Of a stretch of 64,000 nt of DNA, positions 54,483 to 64,000 are shown one piece after another (the stretch's first letter is position 1; each line of letters starts with the position of its first letter). The DNA comes from Cristatella mucedo (Eukaryota; Bryozoa; Phylactolaemata; Cristatellidae). The DNA lies in assembly GCA_009760855.2 (NCBI GenBank), contig WPIO01000137.1:870001-934000 (forward strand), in the 5' to 3' direction. Both the position numbers and the translations under genes were made by a program. The notes below the pieces were generated by a model that saw only the letters and a list, made by a program, of their open reading frames with translations, did not search any database and had not been told where the DNA came from.

Positions 54483-54546
54483 TGATGATAATAATAATAA
54501 TGCAATTGATAAAGCGCCCTCAGAGAACTCAGTCTCTCTCTAGGCA
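54483..54546 (-). mobile_element. LINE family A 3' tail
   Basis: An ATAATAATAATG run and terminal hairpin only (GCCCTCAGAGAACTCAGTC, then CTCTAGG). A maximally truncated insertion at or just beyond the Polinton's right end. Confidence 0.85.
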
Positions 54547-54869
54547 TTTGCTTCTAGTGTCGATCCTTTGCGTTTATCGATTTCAACAAGAACACCATCG
54601 ACTGAGAACAACATCGTAGATACTGCTGCTAATGCAGGAGCAAATTTACAAAGATCGGGAACAGAAAGAATATAAGTGCTAGTAATTGTTACTCCTAATG
54701 ATGTGACTATATTTACAAGTTTCAGAGGATATCTTATGCTTGTTAGATTTGTTAGACACAATCTGACTTTAGTATCATGTTGCACAACTTCTTCAAATGT
54801 TTGGCTGGCATGCTTTTTCTTAGATCGGACATTCCATATTACCCTTTCCTTTTTTTTCGCTTCTAGCAT
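54540..54869 (-). other. Unrecognised 109-codon open frame
   Basis: Open on the minus strand from an ATG, with basic start, a central hydrophobic stretch and an acidic/basic end. No domain was recognised. AT-rich like the Polinton, so it may be the last element gene or chance. Confidence 0.3.
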
Positions 54870-55980
54870 TATTAAATGAATTGCTTTAGCCGACCAATGA
54901 CTATCTAGCCGATGATATTCACAGGGATTTGGTCACGTGACACATGGAAATCGGCGATGTCTTCGGTGGGAACGCCCTGCTGTTCGCATGCCCACTTACC
55001 ACTGAGATCTACCTTGGTCAATTTCTTAAGATCTACATTAACCACAATTCGCAGAAAGATGATGCTGTGTGCTTGGCATGACCTTGGGAAGGTTGACGAC
55101 GACCCGCTAGATTTGGGCAGCTCTCTAGCTTCGTATTAAGTGATAGGTTCTTATAGATCTATCTCGGCTATAGTGACTCAGCTAGTGGTCACCTTTGAGG
55201 CATCGACCATTAGCATTGAATTTGAGTAATAGATTCTTATAGGTCTATCACTTGTGACAAAGTCAGTGTGAGACGATGGCTTCGAGAAAGGAAATTCAGC
55301 TAGTGGTCAACATTAAGGCATCGACCATTAGCATCGCATTTGAGTGATGGGTTCTTATGGGCATATCACTATGTTCAACTGATTCCTTCGTTCTCTCGAG
55401 CAGAGCCAAGTATCCTATCATTAAAGCCAGTGTACTCTCGAGCCGCCTTCCTACCGTTAAAGTTACTGTACTAGGAATCCACAGCTTTGTGGAATGAGTG
55501 ATTTTATGCTCCTTTCCACTAGCTATTTTTCCCGTTCCAGCATGTGGCTCAGACATTGACTTTAAGATTTCGGTGCTCGGCTCAGATACAGTACACCAAG
55601 GAGATCTTGGCAACGAACCAAGAACCTTAAGAGCTAACACTCTTTACTCAAGAATGATAGATCTCAATTCAGCTACTCCATCAAGCATTTTCATTACCTC
55701 CATCTTCTCTTTGTAAAGAAAATTTAATTTCTGGAAGGGTAAGAACATAATCACTAACATACATCAAGTCATCACAACAGCTAGCGTTATCGAACGGTTG
55801 ACGTGGAGGAAGCCATTGGCAAAAACTGATTTCGGGAGCTACCCCCCCCCGAACCTATAGGAGCACTATACGAGCTATCTTCCTCTAAACAAATTTATTG
55901 ATATTTCTCAAATACTTATCAACCGAAATGCATGCAAATTTGCACAAAAACAAGTGCAAATGATCTCTTCTGATGTAACC
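54870..55980. other. No assigned gene; local tandem repeat
   Basis: Holds an open 114-codon minus-strand frame at 55296-55640 without a recognised domain, a degenerate tandem repeat (next entry) and a poly-C run at about 55842-55851. Confidence 0.35.
55135..55375 (+). repeat. Degenerate ~120 bp tandem repeat
   Basis: Shared segments 'cagctagtggtca', 'gcatcgaccattagcat' and 'ttcttat.g..atatcact' recur in the same order, roughly 120 bp apart (about 55180 and 55300). A partial first unit lies near 55138. Confidence 0.75.
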
Positions 55981-56232
55981 ATGGTGCCACTTTGACCTTT
56001 TGATGATCTGTAAAAGTCAAGGTCAAATTTCGCTTTGGTAAAGCACTTCGGGTTTATTAAAACTGATTCATTACTATTCATTGCAGAAATATATTAGGCA
56101 TCTCAAAAGATGCAACCACTTTTATTGAGCCTGGGTTAATTCTAAAAAGTAAATAAAAAACTCTCGACGTTTAAAAAATCACATTAATCAGGAAAGTTTC
56201 GATCATGTGACTTTAAAGGACAGTGGCACCAT
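55981..56232. mobile_element. 252 bp MITE-like element with terminal inverted repeats
   Basis: It starts ATGGTGCCACTTTGACC and ends with the inverse GTGGCACCAT. The first 11 bases of the ends match exactly, with looser pairing beyond (CCTTT, GATC). The inside is AT-rich and non-coding. No clear target duplication was found. Confidence 0.65.
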
Positions 56233-56429
56233 ACTCACTCCCCATATGGCCAAACTTAAGAAAGCCTCAGATCAAACAAGTTGACCAGAGCTTATGTTCA
56301 AAATTTCAAGTCGACGCGGCTGTAGATGGCCAATCTGTAGCATTTCAATGGCTCAAAACCTATCTGTTCAGGAAGCACAGTGAAAATTGCCAGCTTATAG
56401 CTCAACCAGCTGCAGCACTTAGCTTGATG

Positions 56430-56615
56430 TCAAATAATAATCATATTAATAATAATAATGCACTTGGAGATGCTCCCTCAGAGAAATCAAACTCTTTCTC
56501 GGCACTTTACATTTGCTGCAAAGGGAAATGCAATTGAATGCTGAGTAAGTTCATGCTTGATAAACAACATAAATAACATAGTTAGGGGTGACATGCACAG
56601 GGTCGGCATGTCAAA
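56430..56615 (-). mobile_element. LINE family A 3' UTR and tail
   Basis: AAT repeats, a hairpin with substitutions (GCTCCCTCAGAGAAATCAAA...), then 'tgctgcaaagggaaatgcaa' and 'gttaggggtgacatgcacag', ending at 'ggcatg'. 5'-truncated. Confidence 0.85.
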
Positions 56616-58344
56616 AAGCTCATAACCGTCATAACATGTTGCCAATACGGTCAATATATCTTTCTGGCAGATCATACATTTCGCACAATCATACATTTCA
56701 AGTTTATCGGATCACTAATATTGGAGATATGACATAAGTATGATAGCGAAGGTAGGCACGATAACTCCCATACCACCGGCAGTCAAACCACCCAGGCGTC
56801 TGACCCTCGTTGGCCAATACAAATCTCAAGCTATAAACGGCATTAATGAGAACTCAAAATCTACTCAATTTCCCTTAATTAGAATCAAATAAACATTTTC
56901 AGACTGAATCCAAGTGAACGACGAGTCAGCTCCATCCAAGCTACCACGCTGATCAGCCACCGGACCACGTCGCCTAGTGGATTATTACCGTCACAGGAAC
57001 CAGATCAACAATCCTATGTATCATTAGGTGCACCAATAATGGACTGCTTAGTTACGGCGACCCCGGCAGCAGTAAATTCTCAATTCATTTGCCAAAAAAT
57101 AACCACATCCGGATTCTGAGCTGCCGTAAACACACCAATAACGTATGTTTCTTTAAGTAAATAAGGAGTGGGTCTTGAAATTCAGTTTGCAGCCGGTCGC
57201 TATGGGCGGGGCAGGGAAGCTGTGGTGGGAATAGGCCCCGAGCCGATAGAGTTTACGCATTAATGATCTTGTTATACAACCAGTTTCACGTTCGATCTCG
57301 AGGGGGCGTGTAATTTTTTATTAAAAGTATTTTTGTTAGTTTGAACTAACAGGGTCCGCTTAGGGCTGAATACCCTATATTTACAAAATTCACCACGAAC
57401 GCTCGGTTAGGGAGGTCGGGTTTTCAAAAAACCAATTGTTGAGCTCGTCGTACTACTTCCGGTTTAAGTACTTACAAAACTATTTTATTTACCATGTTCC
57501 GGTCTTCTGTCAACCACAAAATCTTGAGATTAAATTTATAACTGGTTTGTCTTTTAACAGGCAAATTTCCAAAAAACTGAAAATTGTTGATCATTTGCTT
57601 AAATTCCCCCTTAATCTATAGACTTGGTCACGTGGTATTGTAGGCCAAGGGTATTGCGATGCGGCTCAGCTCAACTACCATGGGGGGCACAACTTCCGAC
57701 CCTTTCCAGACACGTGATGCATATTTTTTACCATTTACAATGAAAAAGTTCGCGCGCTCGTATCTCCGAGTAAGAGAAGCCGAGTGCACGGACAGTGAGA
57801 GACGCAGATGCAGCGGCAGCCTCAGCTCCCTTTTGCTAGGCGATTGTTCAGGAGTCTGCGTGAGAGTGACTTCGAGATTTTCCGAACACGTGCACGCTGT
57901 TGTCAAACGATTTGGCCAAGGCTACGATGGTGATGGCTGCAGAACCGCGGTGTATACGCTCGATCCTGTAGTCAGTGCTCGTGCGCAGTTACCACGGTTT
58001 GTCTGGGTGTAGTGTAAGTAAACAAGGAGCGTAAAAAAGTAAGTAAGCAAAGGACTGAGCTACCGTCGATCCTCGTTAATTCCGGCGGGCTATGAAGCTG
58101 GAAGGCAGCACTGCTAGGTGTGCATCAAATGAAACGTTTTCAAAAACTGAGCTGAAAATGAAAACTGAGCTTTCGGTTTTATGCAGATCGTGCAGTTAGG
58201 GAGACCACTGTCTTTACTTTGGAATTGATTTAGCTTGGTCTATGGAGGAGCATTACCTAAGTTCAGTCAGAACTAGCCAGCCAGTGCCACAAAGATGTCT
58301 CGTCTGGCTCTACCCACAGCCTGTACTAACGCGCTCTTGAGGAG
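56616..58344. other. No assigned gene; one possible exon-like frame
   Basis: The best candidate is a plus-strand 117-codon frame at 57659-58012, Ser/Arg/Cys-containing, with a GTAAGTA donor-like word just behind its stop. An antisense frame of similar length overlaps it. I recognise no domain and do not call a gene. Confidence 0.3.
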
Positions 58345-58495
58345 AAAAAGGTATTATTTATTTGTATAGCGCCCCAAGAGAACCTAATCTCTATTCAGGC
58401 GCTTCACATACGCCAAAGGGCTCGAGCCCACGACCTCAGCGAAACCTTAGCCGGGCGAGCACCTTAACCTCTGGTCCTAATCAGCTCGTCATTCC
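58345..58495 (-). mobile_element. tRNA-derived SINE, family 1
   Basis: Minus strand: the B-box region GGGCTCGAGCCC is decayed only at the flanks, and the A box is recognisable as GGACCAGAGGTTAAGG. The terminal GCGCCTGAATAGAG/TTCTCTTGGGGCGC hairpin is intact, with an AAATAAATAA tail. Confidence 0.88.
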
Positions 58496-58539
58496 GGAAA
58501 AGTAAAGACACGCTTTCTCACTGCCATGCTGTGCTGTTT

Positions 58540-58680
58540 GGCCAAGTCGTTGGGCTAGTTTTTATGACGTCCGAGGACGAGGCAAACACGTTTGATAACT
58601 GAGGTCTCAGGCTCGAACCCCGTGGCCTCTGTGACGCACCTAAATCGAGATTAAGTTCTCTTAGGGCGGAATCAGCTGGC
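58540..58680 (+). mobile_element. tRNA-derived SINE, family 1-like, diverged
   Basis: Plus strand: a GGCTCGAACCCCGTGGC B-box region followed by CACCTAAATCGAG/TTCTCTTAGGGCGG, a changed form of the family 1 hairpin. It lies in inverted orientation only about 50 bp from the previous copy. Confidence 0.6.
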
Positions 58681-59224
58681 TATCTGAGAATGTTGTTTGT
58701 GGGGGAACTGGTGCCCATCGAGATCCCCGGCCCCCCCCCGTGCGTCGTATCACGTGGTTCTTGTCAGACCGTTTCCAGTTGTAGACGCTACAGACATCTA
58801 GCTGCAGCTCACGTTAATTAAAATCGTCCAACATTTCCAAGCATATTATTGCAGCGCCACTTTAAACGAGTGAAATAAAACTTTTACACAGAGGCCTTCC
58901 AGAGACTTCTCGTCCTGTGCGTTATGGCTTGGCGAACTGTCTGTGCACTATAAAGGCTTAGAAATCGAGTTAGGCCTGTGACTCTGTGAAGCAACAGCTT
59001 CTAATGAGAAGCTGTAATATAGACCTAGTCCATGCACTCTCAAATGAAGGGGTTGAAAACTTCTACCGAATCGTCAGTAACATCCTACATCTGCCTGCAT
59101 ATATACAGCATTCTGGCTGTATAATCTGTCACTGTACGTTTGGATATCATTCCATAAATTCAAGCCATCGTCAGTCGCGGTAATTCCACTCGCTAACCAA
59201 AATATTTTTTTGCTGACCGACTAG
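58681..59224. other. No gene seen
   Basis: A poly-C run lies at about 58731-58739. No motif was recognised. Confidence 0.4.
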
Positions 59225-59660
59225 ACTTGATTCTGATTACTTGCTACACTTAATAGGCTGACCAACGAAGTAAGTACTCTTCGCGAAGTCAGTACTCGGA
59301 CGCGACGGCTAACTGTAGAAGCAGTCTTCTGAATGAGGCTTTTAAAATTTAGGCTGCTGTTGAAAACGACACCTAAATTTCGAGCACGTGATGATGGTCG
59401 CACAACAGCATCACCTTTTAAAATAGCAAAGCCTTTTAACCCAGCCAAACGCTTAAGTTGTCCTATGAGCAGCATTTCGGTTTTATCGTCATTTAGTTTC
59501 AAGAAGTTTCCAGACATCTAGGATCGAATGTCAGCAAGGCAAACATTCAGTTTCTCAGTTGCTGCAGCATATTCCAATGGTTTTGAATGACAAACACAGC
59601 TGAGTATCGTCAGCATTAAAGTGATATCCTATTCCACGGGTCTTAATCACTTTTCTTACC
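59225..59660 (-). mobile_element. LINE family B reverse-transcriptase fragment
   Basis: Minus strand: from a decayed YADD region (GYHFNADDTQL, with Tyr altered) at about 59600-59630 into FLKLNDDKTEMLLIG, FAILKGDAVVRPSSRARNLG and VVFNSSLNF, a 98-codon open stretch at 59221-59517. It corresponds residue by residue with the 29.4 kb copy. Confidence 0.85.
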
Positions 59661-60000
59661 TCACTACTTTTGCTCTGCTGGTCCTAGATCGTGGAACTCT
59701 CTTCCACGTGTCTAACTCAACAAAAACTACTCTACTGCTGCTGACTATGGCTTATCCTTTTCAGCGGTCCCGAGCTGCTACTTTTATGCTACTCACTACC
59801 TTAACTGCTCTCCTGACTCTGCTATGCTTCCACTTTCCCTTTGATGCGTGAGATGGAGTATTTTGGCCAACGAATGCGTACCGAAAGCCGCTTTGGCTGT
59901 AAGTATGGTAGACAAAACTCTCCCGCGTAACACCTATACGTCATTGTGGCTTTGTGGATTTACAGACGGTGATACATTACATTAAATTACATTATACTAC
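59660..60000 (+). mobile_element. LINE family C, C-terminal coding part and 3' end
   Basis: The plus strand is the reverse complement of the 26.6-26.9 kb arrangement: 'cctagatcgtggaactctc' (the WNSLP-equivalent region), then the UTR words 'gccgctttggctgtaagt' and 'tttgtggatttacagacgg', ending in ATTACATTAAATTACATT. Confidence 0.7.
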
Positions 60001-61114
60001 TAAAGCCTTCATTCTCGTTGCCCCACTTTGCAATTACCTGCTTTTCCATTCTGTATCCAAGCATCCGATTAGATCCGATCTTATTGAAGGCACTCTCGAT
60101 GAGGGAAAAGAGACAGAATGCAAAACTCATTTATGCACAGGCTGTTTGATGCAACGTATAGTTTGATCCGGGCAGCAGACAGCCAGCCGATGCCCTAACC
60201 ATGCACGGAGCCGAAGGGCGCACGGCTCCCTTCGGCCCCTTCTCCCACTCGACTCGCCTCGGCCACAACTCATCCCGTGAGTCGGGGGGGGGCGGGAGGA
60301 CAAAGCCAGCCTGTGGATAAACCACAGCCGTCAGACCACAGCAGTGCACTGGCCTGTCCCTAGGCCACTACAGGTCTGTCTCCACGCCACATCACAGCAG
60401 GACCACAGCTGTGCACCGGCCCCTCTCGGTGATGCTTCTAACAGCTGTTCACCAGTAGCTTATCAGAGGAGCCTACATACTATACATACATACGAACTAC
60501 ACTACGAACTAGACTACCATCAAGTGTAGCTTTTGTGGCTCGAACCGATGTACGGCGTCGAAAAGCATGGCCTCGGAAACCGCTGACTCTTGCTCGGCCG
60601 TAGCAGCCTCAATGAAAAGCTGAAGCAGCCGAGGGGCTGCTTTGCTTAAGCAATGCTTACCAAAATGATTGTTTTTTGTGTTCTTTCTCTAATCAAATCA
60701 GGTAACGTCACTCCGGGTGCATATTATTTTTGGAGGAGGTGGTTGTGTGTGGCACAGGCTAGTAAGCAAATTCAGAGGAGACAATGACGATCCATCCTGA
60801 ATCGGCATCAACATTCGGCTTCATCTGAATGAGTAACTTGGTATTGCAGCTGCAGCGATTCTCTTCAAAGTCTTTCGCGGTTTTCCGTTCAATGTATATC
60901 CCACGTACTTTACCACTGATCGCACCGCCGCTTCAGCCTGTCTCTGGCCAGTCGGAGCATTTTAGTCACCCGCGATCGGACAGCAGCCTATGTGCTTGCA
61001 GAGGCAGCTGAGCAGATTGCCATTAAAAACTTGCACGCTGAGCAGTGGTTCATTGCTGCAGGCAGCATCCACTGTAAGTCTACGTGCAAGTTGCCACCGC
61101 TGCTAGGAGGCCTT
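60001..61114. other. No gene seen
   Basis: Moderately GC-rich at 60.15-60.45 kb, with a poly-G run at about 60284-60291. No domain was recognised in short frames. Confidence 0.4.
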
Positions 61115-62255
61115 ACAATAATAATAAAAATACACTTGATAAAGCCTCCTCAGAGAACTCAATCTGCGTCTAGGGGCTTTACACTTGCTGCAAAGGAAAA
61201 CCGATCGAATGTTCAGTGGTAGAATGCTCAATAAACAACAAGAATAGCATGCTTAAGGGTGACATGCACAGAGTGAGCATGCAAGTATGGTTAGTGGCAT
61301 CATGCATTGTGTCGCGCTCATAAGCACATAAAAAATAAATCGCAGGAATCCACTAAATGCTGTAATAAATAGGCGCGTTTAGCTTCTTTTTAAATTTCAT
61401 CAATTCAGGAGATGTCGTGACTCAAGTCGGTAATGAGTTACAGGCTTTGGGAACATACCAACTAAAGACGCGGTCTCCAAAGGATTTGGTTCGTACGAGG
61501 TATAAGCTAACAAAAAGATTCCACAAAGTGAGTGGTACAATGCTTAACCTGTTGGAGCAGTAGATCTAACTGGTAGTCTGGGGCCAAAGAATGAAGAGAC
61601 CTAAAAGTGTGAACAATTTTTGAGTCGATGCTCTGCTTGAATGGGAGCCTGTGCTGGGACCGAAGAATGAGTGTTATGTGGCAACTGCGACGCTCACGAC
61701 AGACAAGCATAGCTGCAGAGTTTTGCAGCAGCTGTAAGCGCTTGATTGTACAGATGAAAAGCGTGAGTTACAGAAGTCATGACTGAATGTCACAAATGCA
61801 TGAACCAACTTAGATGTTTTAGTCCTGTATAAACAAGCTCGAATGTTAGCAGTTTTATGCAAATATGTATCAATGTTGTAGCTGAAAGTAGGCAGTCTTG
61901 ATTGTGAAGCTGATGTGATCGTTTAACGAAAGGTTAGTTTGGAACATGAACCCTAGAATGTGTATAGATTCAAAAGGAGATATGCTGGCAGAGCCAAACT
62001 TGAGCACGAGCCTATCAAGTTTTGTGAATTGCTCTTGGTTTTCCCATAACTAGTAAGTTGGTTTTATCAGCATTCAGTTTAAGAAAACTTGCTGCTATCC
62101 ACGTGTAGCGGTCTTCAGTACACATTGACAGGAATTTGAGAGTATTCGACGTGCTGGAATGCTAGTACGAATAAAAGCAAAGGTACAACTGAGTGTCTTT
62201 CGCCTTGATTTAAAAACTTAGATTGTGCATGGAAGTCACATGGGCCAGAGGAGTT
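61115..62255 (-). mobile_element. LINE family A, RT end to 3' tail, old copy
   Basis: Tail and hairpin at 61115-61180, 3' UTR, then minus-strand C-terminal words (LPFKQSIDSKIVHTFRSLHS) at about 61560-61660, the CRERRSCHIT segment, and a decayed post-YADD RT region up to 62255. Frameshifts and stops are more numerous than in the 38.2 kb copy. Confidence 0.88.
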
Positions 62256-62257
62256 TA

Positions 62258-63800
62258 ATAATAATGCACTTGATGTACTTGATAAAGCGCCTTCAGAGAA
62301 CCCAATTTCTTCGTATGGGCTTTACATTGGCTGCAAACGGAAACGCGATTAAATCGTGAGTAATATCATGCTTGATAAACAATGTCGTTAGGGGTGACAT
62401 GCACAGGGTCAGCACGCATAGGCATATGAAGGATGAATCGCAGGGACCCAATAAATGCTGTCCTAAATAGGTGTGTTTTTAGGTTCTTTTTAAATGTGGT
62501 CAAGTCAGGGGATGTTCTGATCCAAGTCGGGAGGGAGTTCCAGGCTTTGGGAGCACACGAACTAAATGCCTGGTCTCCAAAGGATTTGAGGTTTGCAAGA
62601 TGTGGTGGTAAGGTGCTGGATTCCGATAAGCGGGTGGTACGATGCTCGGCCTGGTGGAGGAGTAGATCTGAGAGATAGGCTGGAGCCAAAGAATAAAGTA
62701 ATGTATCTACGTAATGTATCTCCGTCTGTAACTCCACAAAGTCATAAAGACTATGTGGGTATTACGCAGGAGAGTTTTGTATTTAGCACTCACAGCCTAA
62801 GCGGCTTTCGGTACGCATTCGGTAGCCAACGGACTTTTTAGTTTTACTTACTTTTTACCTAGTTTTCTGTGACCTATAAGTGAGCCACAAAACCTTCAAG
62901 TCAATCCAATCCGCTGCTTGACTGGGACCTCGTGCAGGTCGGTGAGAAGTGGTGTAATGTAGCAACTGCGACGCTCACGACAGACAAGCCTAGCTGCAGA
63001 GTTTTGCACCAGCTGCAATCGCCTGATCACATATGCCGGTAGGCCAGTAAGCAGTGAGTTGTAGAAGTCGAGACGGGATGTCACGAATGCATGGACTTAC
63101 TTGGACGTGGTACCCTTATCTAAACAAGCCTGAATTTTAGTAATGTTCTCTAGCTGAAAGTAAGCAGATTTGACTGGGTAGCTGATGTGGTCGTCTAATG
63201 AGAGGTCACTTTGGAACATGACATCTAGATTTCGAGCTGGTTGAATAGCAGATATGCATGCAGAGCCAATTTTGAGTACCAGCCTTTCGAATTTCTGAAT
63301 CACACTCGGTTTGCCCATTACTAGTAAGTTAGTTTTATCATCGTTTACTTTTGCAAAATATGCTGCCACCCATGTGCGAATGCATGAAGTGAGTTGAGAG
63401 AATTCGAGGCGCTCAAAGGCTGGGAGGGATCAAAGCAAAGGAATAAGTGAGTGTCATCCGCATAGAAGTGAAAGCCTAGATTGTGCTCGGCAATCACATC
63501 AGCAAGAGGGAGAGTATAATCCGTGAAAGAACCGGACCTAGCACGGAGCCCTGAGGTACCCCATATTTCAGAGGTACCTCGGATGATCTTCGTCCATTCA
63601 CGTCACTATTTCGGAGTCTCCTACTGAGATAGGATCTGAACCAATGCCAGTGATGCTCACGCGAGACGTGAGGTGCTCAAGACGGACTTGGTGATCAATA
63701 GGATCGAATATGACTTAGTGATCGATTGTATCGAAAGCGCTTAAAACGTCAAGCAAGACAAGCAGAGATTCTCATTGCAATGCTGGATACTCGACCACCG
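62258..63800 (-). mobile_element. LINE family A, longest copy, interrupted by LINE C
   Basis: Minus strand from the RT motif A region (LLVLLDV.SAFDTIDH at about 63710-63760) through GYLRAPC/GPVL-like words at about 63530-63570, FHFYADDTH at about 63440-63470, the post-palm part (MAAYFAKVNDDKTNLLVMGK at 63310-63369), and the C-terminal HRTTRLSES.., KAWNSLPTWIRTSPDLTTFK to the 3' UTR and tail at 62258. The 62697-62868 stretch is foreign (family C). No endonuclease domain is visible in the window. It is dead through frameshifts. Confidence 0.9.
62697..62868 (-). mobile_element. LINE family C 3' end nested in LINE A
   Basis: It begins TAATGTATCTACGTAATGTA, includes 'ctccgtctgtaactccacaa' and 'ctcacagcctaagcggcttt', and ends near 62868. 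The family A sequence resumes exactly where it left off ('aagaataaag' / 'acctataagtgagcc'). Confidence 0.85.
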
Positions 63801-64000
63801 ACATCCAGTGGACACAGAGCGTCACTTAAATGTAGCTTCATTGCCCCCAACCGAGTTTCGAAAGAGGCGTATGGGAATAACTTGGACCCTAGGCAATGAT
63901 GTTAGTGATGATTACGATGAAAGGTAGCCGAGGTGACGATGATTACACATGTGTACAACCCGCAGCTGAACAAAGTGCAGTGTTGACTGCATATTATGTA
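63801..64000. other. Window end; possibly further LINE sequence
   Basis: No motif was recognised. It could be decayed 5' RT or endonuclease sequence of the LINE before it, which would continue outside the window. Confidence 0.3.

Overview
The window is animal (metazoan) nuclear DNA dominated by decayed mobile elements. It holds two near-identical intronless genes for a Golgi glycosyltransferase of family GT14 (core-2 beta-1,6-N-acetylglucosaminyltransferase type; minus strand, 4.7-6.0 kb and 34.3-35.8 kb). Around them are L2/CR1-like non-LTR retrotransposon remnants, two tRNA-derived SINE families, a ~165 bp degenerate satellite, a 16 bp minisatellite and one large virus-like DNA transposon. 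The species cannot be fixed from the sequence. The GT14 genes, the L2/CR1-type LINEs and the Polinton fit an invertebrate animal.

The main object is a degenerate Maverick/Polinton (adintovirus-like) element at about 37.45-54.48 kb. In order it shows a protein-primed type B DNA polymerase at the left end, an HNH endonuclease, an adenain-type cysteine protease with an upstream zinc ribbon (both on the minus strand), an FtsK/A32-type packaging ATPase, a coiled-coil protein, a capsid-type protein, a penton-like protein, a basic coiled-coil protein, a double-jelly-roll-like major capsid protein, a YqaJ-like exonuclease, a phage-tail-fibre-like protein and a retroviral-type integrase at the right end. 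Every long gene carries stops or frameshifts, so the copy is dead. It was later hit by two LINE bodies, one LINE tail, two SINEs and a ~0.7 kb foldback element whose interior carries plant-type CCCTAAA telomere-like repeats.

Layout: 0-4.5 kb, LINE debris; 4.66-6.0 kb, GT14 gene 1; 6.6-9.7 kb, a LINE and a duplicated ~1.1 kb block; 9.7-30 kb, LINE and SINE remnants separated by unremarkable AT-rich DNA; 30.4-32.1 kb, degenerate satellite; 32.4-32.85 kb, minisatellite; 34.3-35.8 kb, GT14 gene 2 with a GC-rich upstream region to 37.4 kb; 37.45-54.5 kb, Polinton; 54.5-64 kb, unassigned ORFs, a MITE-like element, SINEs and LINEs, ending in the longest LINE copy, which is itself interrupted by another LINE 3' end.

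The GT14 genes are the only probably functional protein genes. The LINE with an (ATT)n tail and SINE family 1 share a 3' hairpin, which suggests that the LINE machinery mobilised the SINE.
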